Origin: Hexactinellida sp. DTS-2022
Taxonomy: Eukaryota > Porifera > Hexactinellida
Assembly (NCBI GenBank): GCA_028753945.1
Contig: JAPNXP010000015.1
Coordinates: forward strand, 868,001 to 932,000
Direction of reading: 5' to 3'
DNA length: 64,000 bases
The notes beneath the pieces were generated by a model. It saw nothing but the letters and a program-made list of their open reading frames with translations, did not search any database and was not told the DNA's origin. The position numbers and the translations under genes are program-made. Positions 11,666 through 19,818 of the stretch are shown here, in pieces (the stretch's first letter is position 1; the number at the start of each line of letters is the position of its first letter).

Positions 11666-12352
11666 GAAAACTGCAAAATCAAGCATTGCAGTCTCTCGAC
11701 AAAAGTATTTTGTTCGGACTTTTTATCTAATTGCTCTGCGCTTGTAACATGTAGCTTAGAAATATTGTTTGTTTTCAGTTATAGGATTTGCTTTTGTCAA
11801 CTTTGCCTTTGATGCCTTAATTGCATTTATACTTGTTTAGATGTACTATTTATTCATTAAATGTTATGCAACTTTGTTCAGATGTCTAATGAGATTACAG
11901 TGAACTCTCGTTTTAACGAAGTGCTTGTGTACTGTAAATTCCTTCATTATATCCGGATACTTATTCGTTATAAGCTGATAATAATTAATTAGTGCTCTGG
12001 GGGAAATATTCATTTCGTTATATCCGAGTTGGTTATAACGGAAGTTCACTGTATTATACAGTGAACTCCCGTTAACTTATAACCGTTAAAAATTAACTTG
12101 CATATACAGTCTGTAAATGCAAGTTAATAATTCTTTAATTTAGCTCACATATGAGTTATGATAACATTTGTACAAAACTTGAAAAGTAAATGTAGTCAGT
12201 GATTAATTCTTATTGAGTAACTTAGTGGACCATCGATGCATCAACAGATCCAATTTCATTTCGAGTAACAGATAATATTTTATAATATAGGGAGTTAATA
12301 TTGATAAAGAGCTTGTCAGTAATATTAGGAATTAACAGCTCTCCATTTCAAA
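11666..12352. other. Intergenic stretch with MITE copies
   Basis: No gene seen between PBX and TOP3A. It holds one complete pogo-like MITE (11896-12053) and, right next to it, a half copy starting at about 12056 with the same 'tacagtgaactc' end. Confidence 0.6.
11896..12053. repeat. pogo-like MITE
   Basis: Ends 'tacagtgaactctcgtttta' and 'tataacggaagttcactgta' are inverted and bordered by TA. The interior 'gtaaattccttcattatatccgg' type block is shared with the copy at 50422-50574. Confidence 0.75.
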
Positions 12353-15300
12353 ATGCCACTTAAAGTGTTGTTCGTAGCTGAAAAGAATAAATCAGCAAAA
12401 GAAATCAGTCGTCTCTTATCAAATAATAAATTTGTCAGGAAGGAGGGATTCTCAAAATTCAATAAAATATACGAGTTTTCGTGTAGAATGCTAGACACTG
12501 ATGCCTGTGTAACTATGACGTCAGTGTATGGACACCTAACCACACTCGATTTTAGCATCGAATTCAAGAGCTGGCACAAATTCCCTCCTGTTCGTTTGTT
12601 TACCGCCCCAATAGAGGAGTATTGTCCCGAGGAGTCAGTGGCTATCCAAATGACGCTCGAGAGAGAAGCTAGAGACAATACTGTGCTTGTGGTATGCACT
12701 GATTGCGACAGAGAGGGGGAGCATATCGGGTCCCAAGTGAGATACTTCTGTCAGCGGGTTAACCCCTTCATACGGGTGTACCGAGCTAGATTCTCTGAGA
12801 TAACATTCCATTCTATCACTCGTGCTGTCGAGCAGCTGGGAGAGATAGACGAGAGGTTGGTAGCGGCTGTGGAGTGCAGACGGGAGCTAGACCTGAGGGT
12901 CGGCGCTGCTTTCACGAGATTCCTCTCTCTCCGACTGCGGACTGCATTTCCTTCCCAGTTATCTCGTCAAGTGATTAGCTACGGACCTTGCCAGTTCCCG
13001 ACATTAGGATTCGTAGTAGACAGCTGTAAACAAGTGCAGCAATTCGTGCCAGAGAAATACTACCTGCTTAAAGCAATAGTTTGTAAGGGAGACACTAAAT
13101 TTGAGTTCTTATGGACAAAAGGCCGTCTAAGTAAGCGAGGGGAAACTGAGCAATCTCAGCAAGGTTGCAACCAGCAAAACATTGGGTTTGTATATTCAGT
13201 GGTTTCCAAGGGGAAGAGCGAAACACGCCCACTCCCTCTAGACACTGTTGCGTTTGAGAAGATAGCTTCAAGGAAACTCGATATGAACGCCAAACAGGCA
13301 ATGGCTACAGCGGAGACGCTATACAGCAAAGGACTGATTAGCTATCCGAGAACAGAGACTGACGTATTCCCTTCCAGTCTGGACCTGGTGCCGCTGGTAA
13401 GGGAACAGACCAAGGACGGACAGTGGGGCGACACAGCCAAACTCATCCTAGCAGAGACCCCCATTCCAAGGAAGGGGAACAAAATGGACCAAGCCCACCC
13501 TCCCATTCACCCAATCAGACACACCTCCAGCCTACTCGGGGAGGAAAAAAAGGTGTACGAGTTTATCGTACGACACTTCCTGGCTTGTTGCTCCAAAGAC
13601 GCTCTGGGCACCGAGACAACAGCCAACCTGTCTGTCAACAAAGAGTCCTTCTCTGCTTCTGGTCTTGTGGTGAGAGCTAGGAACTACCTGGACGTGTATC
13701 CGTATGAGGAGTGGACTGAGCGGTTCATGCCCGCATTCTCTCAGGGGGAGCGTCTCACGATTGAGAGCATTGACATTATTGAGGGCGAGACAGCCCCTCC
13801 CCCCCTACTGCAGGAGGCTGACCTCATTGGCCTCATGGACCTGCATGGGATCGGGACAGACGCCACGCACCCGGAACACATCGAGAAGATTAAGTCACGG
13901 GGCTATGTGGAGGTACAGTCGGATGGTAGCTTCTTGCCCACAGACCTGGGCGCAGGCCTTGTCGAGGGACACGAGAGGATCGGACACAATCTAGCCAAGC
14001 CGGACCTCCGAGCCGAGCTGGAGAAGGAGCTGAAGGCCATCTGTGTGGGACAGAAGGATAAGGATGACGTCACGAGCCGTATGATTGATAAATACAAACA
14101 AGTGTTCATTGAAACGTCTGAAAATGCTGTTATTATTGACCAATCCCTTTCAAAATATTTTGGTCCCCCAAGCCAACAAAAATTTGAACATTTCCCTATA
14201 AGAGAACAAAACCAGAACTTGCAGTGTCACAGATACATGTGTGATAAGGGGGCGAGTGCTGTACCCCTATCTCCCCCTCAAACAGAGGGAGCCGAATGTT
14301 GTGAGTCCAGCCCAGTTATCGGGAGACGTTTCGGATCTAACCCAAGTCCGTTCACAAATCTTTTGAATGGGAAACGTTTCACAGACGGCCCCTCCTCCCC
14401 GCCTAAGGTCTCCAAGGATGAAATCTTAAAAGAATGCAACTGTGGGGACCCTGCCAACCTCCTGACAGTTATGAAAGAAGGCACTAACAAAGGCAAGAAG
14501 TTCTACAACTGTACGACCAATACTTGTGACTACTTTCTCTGGGATACAGAGTGTGACTCACCCGATATGTTTAGATGGGCTGATGAGGATAAATCTGAAC
14601 CAGATGCCCCAGAAGCGAATAGCTATAGTATGATGTCTTTCGTATACAGTTTTGAAGGAAATATGTCACTAAGTGACAACTCCCACGGCATAGCGTGTCA
14701 CTGTGGAATGCCAGCCAAGTCCTTAACTGTAAAGAAAGATAGTCCGAATAAAGGGAGGCAGTTCTATGCGTGTAGCAAGCAGGAATTGAAAGAATGCGAG
14801 TTCTTCAAATGGGCTGATGAAAGCGAGAGACAAACTAATGACTCTCTTAATGTTATTTGCCGGTGTGGCGAGTCAGCCAAGCTATTAACTGTGCTAAAGG
14901 ATAGTCCGAATAAGGGAAGGACTTTTTACACCTGTGTTAAGCCTAAAGAAAAAGGGTGCAAGTTCTTTGAGTGGACAGACGAAATCCTAACTAATCGGAA
15001 TTCAAGTTCTAGAGCAGCTAAGTCATCTGATGACAACTATACTTGCCAATGTGGGAAATCAATCAAACTCTTAACTGTCCGGAAAGAGAGTCCCAATAAA
15101 GGGAGGAAATTCTATAGTTGCAACAAGTATAAAGAAGGCTGTGGTCACTTCCAATGGGCTGACGAAGACACGATTGAACTTGAACACAGTTCAAATGAAG
15201 ATGCTCTGTTTAACACACACGGGATATTATGCGATTGCGGATTATCAGCCAAACTATTGACTGTTTTAAAAGAGAGTGGTAATAAAGGCAGACTGTTCTA

Positions 15301-15559
15301 CACCTGTCGTAACTCGGAAGGGAGATGTAGTTTCTTCCAATGGGCTGACGAAGATATAATCAATACAGACCCAGTTTTTGGAGGTAATGAGTCACAAAGT
15401 GATAACACAGATATATACTGTAAATGCGGAGATACAGTTAAGCTGCTGACTGTTCGGAAAGAGAGTCCGAACAAGGGAAGACAGTTCTATTCCTGTCCTA
15501 ATCAGAGGGGACAAAGGTGTGACTTCTTCCTATGGGCTGATGAATTCGGTGAATTTTAA
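12353..15559 (+). CDS. TOP3A: DNA topoisomerase 3-alpha with six GRF zinc fingers
   Basis: Type IA topoisomerase that passes single DNA strands and dissolves double Holliday junctions together with BLM/RMI. Single exon, 1068 residues. The Toprim domain begins with the glutamate of FVAEKNKSA and contains TDCDREGEHI (D117, D119, E121). The catalytic tyrosine is Y331 in ISYPRTETD. HGIGTDATHPEHIEKIKSRG and LVEGHERIG are further family blocks. The vertebrate protein has C4 zinc-ribbon motifs after the core (KCPQCNK type). Here that region (about 590-690) is a Ser/Pro-rich linker without paired cysteines. From about residue 695 to the end there are six tandem zf-GRF modules of the form CxCG...LLTV.K(E/D)S.NKGR.FY.C...C.FF.WADE. 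The start begins directly at the core, with no obvious mitochondrial presequence. A poly(A) signal-like aataaa lies near 15628. Confidence 0.95.
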   Translation: MPLKVLFVAEKNKSAKEISRLLSNNKFVRKEGFSKFNKIYEFSCRMLDTDACVTMTSVYGHLTTLDFSIEFKSWHKFPPVRLFTAPIEEYCPEESVAIQMTLEREARDNTVLVVCTDCDREGEHIGSQVRYFCQRVNPFIRVYRARFSEITFHSITRAVEQLGEIDERLVAAVECRRELDLRVGAAFTRFLSLRLRTAFPSQLSRQVISYGPCQFPTLGFVVDSCKQVQQFVPEKYYLLKAIVCKGDTKFEFLWTKGRLSKRGETEQSQQGCNQQNIGFVYSVVSKGKSETRPLPLDTVAFEKIASRKLDMNAKQAMATAETLYSKGLISYPRTETDVFPSSLDLVPLVREQTKDGQWGDTAKLILAETPIPRKGNKMDQAHPPIHPIRHTSSLLGEEKKVYEFIVRHFLACCSKDALGTETTANLSVNKESFSASGLVVRARNYLDVYPYEEWTERFMPAFSQGERLTIESIDIIEGETAPPPLLQEADLIGLMDLHGIGTDATHPEHIEKIKSRGYVEVQSDGSFLPTDLGAGLVEGHERIGHNLAKPDLRAELEKELKAICVGQKDKDDVTSRMIDKYKQVFIETSENAVIIDQSLSKYFGPPSQQKFEHFPIREQNQNLQCHRYMCDKGASAVPLSPPQTEGAECCESSPVIGRRFGSNPSPFTNLLNGKRFTDGPSSPPKVSKDEILKECNCGDPANLLTVMKEGTNKGKKFYNCTTNTCDYFLWDTECDSPDMFRWADEDKSEPDAPEANSYSMMSFVYSFEGNMSLSDNSHGIACHCGMPAKSLTVKKDSPNKGRQFYACSKQELKECEFFKWADESERQTNDSLNVICRCGESAKLLTVLKDSPNKGRTFYTCVKPKEKGCKFFEWTDEILTNRNSSSRAAKSSDDNYTCQCGKSIKLLTVRKESPNKGRKFYSCNKYKEGCGHFQWADEDTIELEHSSNEDALFNTHGILCDCGLSAKLLTVLKESGNKGRLFYTCRNSEGRCSFFQWADEDIINTDPVFGGNESQSDNTDIYCKCGDTVKLLTVRKESPNKGRQFYSCPNQRGQRCDFFLWADEFGEF

Positions 15560-15658
15560 TAATTCGATAATTAAAATATTTGAATTGCCAAGATGCTCTA
15601 TTTCCTATTGTTTATATATTTGTTTACAATAAATCTATATTATCAAAACGAGATATCT

Positions 15659-15824
15659 TATATGTAGACCGTCTAGAAATAGACCAGGTTTTATTCCCTA
15701 TACATTAGTATTACCCATAAAAAGCAGGGCAAGTGGTCTACAGAATTTATAGACGGTCTACAAATTTTTGGCTTATTTGTATGGGCTTTTATAGACCGTC
15801 TATTTCTAGACGGTCTACATATAA
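15659..15824. repeat. Inverted-repeat MITE (GTAGACCGTCTA)
   Basis: Left end 'tatgtagaccgtctagaaat' and right end 'tttctagacggtctacatat' are inverted copies. The internal 'atagaccgtctat' and 'tagacggtctac' repeat the same motif. Confidence 0.75.
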
Positions 15825-16175
15825 GGATGCTCTTATTAAAACTATTGTTTGTTTGTTTGTATGTTTGTTTGTTTGCCCGGATTAAAGAGTAGGGGAATAG
15901 AAACATAAATTAACTCCCGAGGTACAAATTAACCTCCAAATGTTATAATAGGTAACAAGTATCTGTTACGAATTTCGCATAATAATACATTTCTAATACT
16001 ATGGATATTTGTTATTTAAAAAATAGATAAACAAATTAAAGAAAATTCAAAATGTACGTAGAGCCTAGCTTCAAACAGGGCAACAAGTATGGTGATTACG
16101 AATTCAATTTTTCCTAATTTCAATGTAAATATTTATTGTCTATTGAAAAGGCGATACCGAAGGGCTCGTATATTA

Positions 16176-16352
16176 TACAGTAGATGTCGGATATAAGCAC
16201 ACCGGTTATTAAAATATATCGGATATAAGAACACGATGTTGGAAAAAGGTTGCCATATACCCTTATATAATTACTGTCGGTTATAAGAACATGGTTATAA
16301 GAACATTAAAGTGCAGTTCCCGACGATGTGCTTATAACCGGCATCCACTGTA
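16176..16352. repeat. pogo-like MITE (GATGTCGGATATAAG family), copy 1
   Basis: Starts 'tacagtagatgtcggatata' and ends 'ttataaccggcatccactgta', with TA at both ends. Two further copies lie at 32875-33034 and 43121-43298. It sits in what would be the first intron of the SNRNP25 fragment. Confidence 0.8.
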
Positions 16353-16372
16353 CTACACTATTTAGAACTTAC

Positions 16373-16571
16373 TTAGTATGGTGCCATCGAATTTCTTGAC
16401 TTTGAGTTTCATAACTCCTTCTTCTTCAGCTCGTATTTTATAGCGTAGCTGCTCCAGCGTAATGTCTGTGCTGAGATCTGATAGGAGAGGGTCTTGCAGT
16501 AGGGAACTGAGAATGTCCTCTCTTAGCTTGAGCATCGTATCATTTGTGAGATTGTCTTTGTCAGCAGCCAT
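16373..16571 (-). CDS. SNRNP25: U11/U12 snRNP 25 kDa protein (SNRNP25)-like, first exon only
   Basis: Minus-strand exon of 66 codons starting at the ATG complementary to 16569-16571. It ends at a good donor (A|GTAAGT) at 16373/16372. The translation contains LLQDPLLSDLSTDITLEQL followed by MKLKVKKFDGTIL. This aligns residue by residue with the start of SNRNP25 (VVQDPLLCDLPIQVTLEEV then MTVRVCKMDGEV), the ubiquitin-like protein of the minor-spliceosome U11/U12 particle. No continuation is visible in the 800 bp downstream on the minus strand. That space holds a MITE right behind the donor, and then TOP3A runs on the opposite strand. Either later exons lie beyond TOP3A or this is a severed remnant. 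Homology is fairly clear over the exon; the functional status is open. Confidence 0.6.
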
Positions 16572-16831
16572 CAGTAATCTGATATTACAACTGTTATATG
16601 TACAGTACTGTACTCATGTTTTTGTAGGCATATGTACACCTTAAAAATTTCCTCACGAAGAAGAATATCATCCAACCGACTGAAAACCCCCGATTATATC
16701 AATCAAACTGGGAATCTTCTTTTATTGCAAAAAAATTATTAAACAGCTGCAATTGAGCAGCATAGTTTAAACATTAGGTAACGCTCAACCACTGTATGAC
16801 TTAACATAATTTTTTGTATTACAAAAAGGTT

Positions 16832-17077
16832 AAAAAAATCCAAAATTGCAGCTGTGCCGACGCATGTTCCTTTGGTGCATGGGAGCCAACTTTTGAGGCC
16901 GGACACCAAAAGTTGGGGGGTCCTAATTGGAAATTGGGGTGGTCCTAATGGGATCGGACCCCGAAAAAAAGGGAAGTTGGCGCCTATGCTTTGGTGGCAC
17001 TATATTTAGGTGGTGGTTTATTGATAGTGCCTCCAAAGGAACATGCTGTCGGCGCAGGCTGCAATTTGGGATTTTTT
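16832..17077. mobile_element. MITE (AATTGCAGCTGTGCCGA family) interrupted by a hAT-like MITE
   Basis: The left end 'aaaatccaaaattgcagctg' recurs inverted at the right as 'gcaatttgggatttttt'. The same element is present uninterrupted at 47197-47329. Here it is split by the insertion at 16878-16988, which duplicated the target 'ctttggtg'. Confidence 0.75.
16878..16988. mobile_element. 111-bp hAT-like MITE with perfect 8-bp duplication
   Basis: Begins 'catgggagccaactttt' and ends 'aagttggcgcctatg', an imperfect inverted repeat. It is flanked by 'ctttggtg' at 16870-16877 and 16989-16996. The undisrupted target is visible in the sister copy at 47197-47329, which confirms the insertion. Confidence 0.85.
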
Positions 17078-17238
17078 CGCCATGTCATGAACGCCTCAAG
17101 GTGTTTAGACTCATTTAACAAGATGTTGTGGGACAAAGGAACGATTGTTGAATTTGAAGTTTATTTCTATGTTGAACCATCTTGAGTTTAATGCCATTAA
17201 TTAATTAAGTATTGATAATAAACATATATTAAAAAGTC

Positions 17239-17445
17239 CTTAGCGCATGCGCTACTCTACCCTTAGCGCATGCGCCACTCTACCCTTAGCGCATGCGCTA
17301 CTCTACCCTTAGCGCATGCGCTACTCTACCCTTGGCGCATGCGCTACTCTACCCTTAGCGCATGCGCTACTCTACCCTTGGCGCATGCGCTACTCTACCC
17401 TTAGCGCATGCGCTACTCATCCCTTAGCGCATGCGCCAGTCGATT
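17239..17445 (+). repeat. Left subterminal array of the KDZ element
   Basis: About nine tandem copies of a roughly 23-bp unit whose core 'gcgcatgcgc' is a perfect palindrome; copies differ at one or two bases (tac/cac, tta/ttg). It is likely the transposase-binding array, as subterminal repeats are in related elements. Confidence 0.9.
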
Positions 17446-17692
17446 AGGCTTATAATGTACAAACTATATAAGGCCATATAAAATAAATAACTTGTTTATC
17501 ATCCCCGTACGTCCCACATTTTACCCTCCATCCGGATACATTTTATCTTATCTTATGACATAATCGTATTGATATTGGCTATAAACTTGTGTAAATGTAT
17601 CAATGTATCTATTATTAGTGCCAGTGAGATTCTTGCCAGTCGATTCATTAAGCTTATATTGATTCTAATAATATTTACATTAGAAATAACAC

Positions 17693-19712
17693 ATGCCTAA
17701 AATGACGAAATCGAATGCAAGAGAGATTCTTGCGAACACTCTCAAAAGATTTCGACTCACAACTGGAGAGGGTATCGGAGCAGTTTTTACGTGGCACGGG
17801 AAACTAGCAACGATAGGACCTGAAAGTTTCCAAGCCCTGTTGACTGGAATAACGGACGATACTTGGAAATCACTCACGACCACCACAACCACCAAGTCTA
17901 TCGACTCAACAAAACCTGCGCAAGATCAACATACAGTTGAGTTATTACATGGTGACTTTGAGAGCTATAGTGTTCCAACTCTGCGGAGACTTGTATCGTG
18001 GATAACGAAACAGTCAACAGGTACTTATTCTGATTATTTAAATGTTTGTTGTCCCAAGAATCTTTATACAATTCATTTTAAATTGTACTAGGCATACACA
18101 TGGCTTTCTGGAGTGATCCATCTATCCAGCCATCCTTTTGGCCAAAAGATCTGCCATATGAAAATATTAAGTGTTTCAAGAAGAAGTCCTTGTGTCAAAT
18201 TATTCGGGCGTATTTGAACAGCAATAGTCAAGACGAAGCTACTCATAGTTTTCGTGATCGTTCTCCTAAGAGATCTTCTCACAAATCTCCTAAGAAAACT
18301 CCTAAGAAATCTCCTAAGAAATCTCCTAAGAAATCTCCTAAGAAAACTCCTAAGAAAACTCCTAAGAAAACTCCTAAGAAAACTGCGTGCGCCAGTCCGA
18401 AAGATCGTTCAAATTGCTTTGCAATTTCAGAAGTGGACGACAATTCCGAAGATCAAACTTCCATTATACCATCAAAACTAACCGATATAGATACCAGCAG
18501 CGATACTTTTTTTCCAGGATTGCGACAACCCGATAGCACTTATAGCCACCAGGATCTCCAAGTTCCTACACCCAGTTTAGCTACATTAATTGGAGCAAAG
18601 CCTTTAGACCCCGTTTTCAAATTTACTCGTATCCTCTCTGACAGCGTTAGAAATCAATGTATTGGGGAGTTATCAAGCAGAAATACATTTCTAACAGACG
18701 GGTCTCTGAATGCTTTCTGCGTGAGTTCACTTGATTTATTAAATACACTATAGGCTACTTTATATATAGAAGGTTATGGCTATACAGTAGATAATAGATA
18801 TAATCATAATGGATATAGTGATCATTTGGCCATAAATCCTCGTCCCCTACCATTATCACTATATGCAATATGTAATGTACTTATTCTATAATTAATTTTT
18901 AAATTTTATATTATAGATACTCTTACAGAATAACTATCCCCATGTTCAGGGGCTCCAGGACACAATTCTTTCCAGAGTAAGTACTTCTTATAAATAACTA
19001 CGTGGATATCGTTATAAGAAATTTGTATTTTACTCCTGACCATGTTTTTATGACCAATATCCTTTGTACCTACTTAGAACAGTTATTGATAGTAATCTTT
19101 ATTTAATTTTAGAATCGCCAATTTGTGAAGGCCCCTCGCCCAAGTATGCAGATCCACCACGACGGAGCATTGCATTGGGTTTGTTCTAACATTGATTCTA
19201 ATGGCCAGGTAACCCTTTACGACTCGCTACTGACGGGAAGAACTAGTGAGGAGCTTGACATCCAGTTAGCTCTCCTCTACGGTGGTCGTACAGGAGACTT
19301 GAAGGTGACATTTGCTCCGTTACAACAGCAAAGGGGCGGATCCGACTGTGGGTTATTTGTAGCAACAGTCTGTCTGGCCCTAGCTACAGGAGTTGACCCT
19401 GTCACAGTACAATGGAAGCAGAGTAGAATGAGATCTCACCTCAGCGAGTGCTTTAAGAATGAATTACTGACGCCATTTCCCACAATAGAGCGGAGGGACA
19501 ATAGAGATTTGAGACCTCGTTTCACCAGCAAGTCATCAACAGATTATACGATTAGGCTTTGGTGTGTCTGTCATCTACCCTCTTTTGCTTTTAGGAATAT
19601 GGTGGAATGCCCCAATTGTCTTAATTGGTACCATAAACCCTGTGTGGGGTTTGTAGACACTGAGCAGATTGTCGGTAATTTCTGCTGTGCCCAATGTAAA
19701 TACAAAAGCTAA
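17693..19712 (+). CDS. Transposon-encoded SPKK-repeat / Ulp1-like protease / PHD-finger protein, four exons
   Basis: Exons 17693-18020, 18092-18720, 18917-18976 and 19113-19712 join in frame with GT/AG borders into 538 residues. The N-terminal third is unassigned; a helix-rich stretch (YSVPTLRRLVSWI) may be SAP-like. Residues about 190-230 are eight tandem (S/T)PKK units, the AT-minor-groove-binding motif of H1-type histone tails. Residues about 300-450 form a C48 (Ulp1/SENP-type) cysteine protease fold: QIHHDGALHWV (H360), VTLYDSL (D376), a glutamine at 410-412, and GGSDCGLF (C418). All catalytic positions are present. Residues 489-535 form a PHD finger: CVC, CPNC, HKPC, CAQC. Ulp1 enzymes cleave SUMO-like modifiers, and PHD fingers read histone H3 tails. 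Carried by the KDZ element; the frame is intact although the partner transposase has a stop. Function in transposition is inferred. Confidence 0.85.
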
Positions 19713-19818
19713 ACATTTCAATACTCATTTCATTAGCACTGTATCTTAGGTTGTACGTCGTACAATTTATTAGTTCATAACACATACTTATTATGTAGTA
19801 ATTGAAATTATGAATAAA

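Larger units (their letters stand above)
15560..16372. other. Intergenic stretch with two MITEs
   Basis: Contains the inverted-repeat MITE at 15659-15824 and the pogo-like MITE at 16176-16352. A 21-codon plus-strand frame at 16052-16117 exists but has no support as a gene. The missing downstream exons of the SNRNP25 fragment would be expected here on the minus strand and are not seen. Confidence 0.6.

Noticed and set aside
16052..16117. 21-codon frame reading MYVEPSFKQGNKYGDYEF
   Set aside because: Looks peptide-like but has no second copy, no splice context and no known relative.
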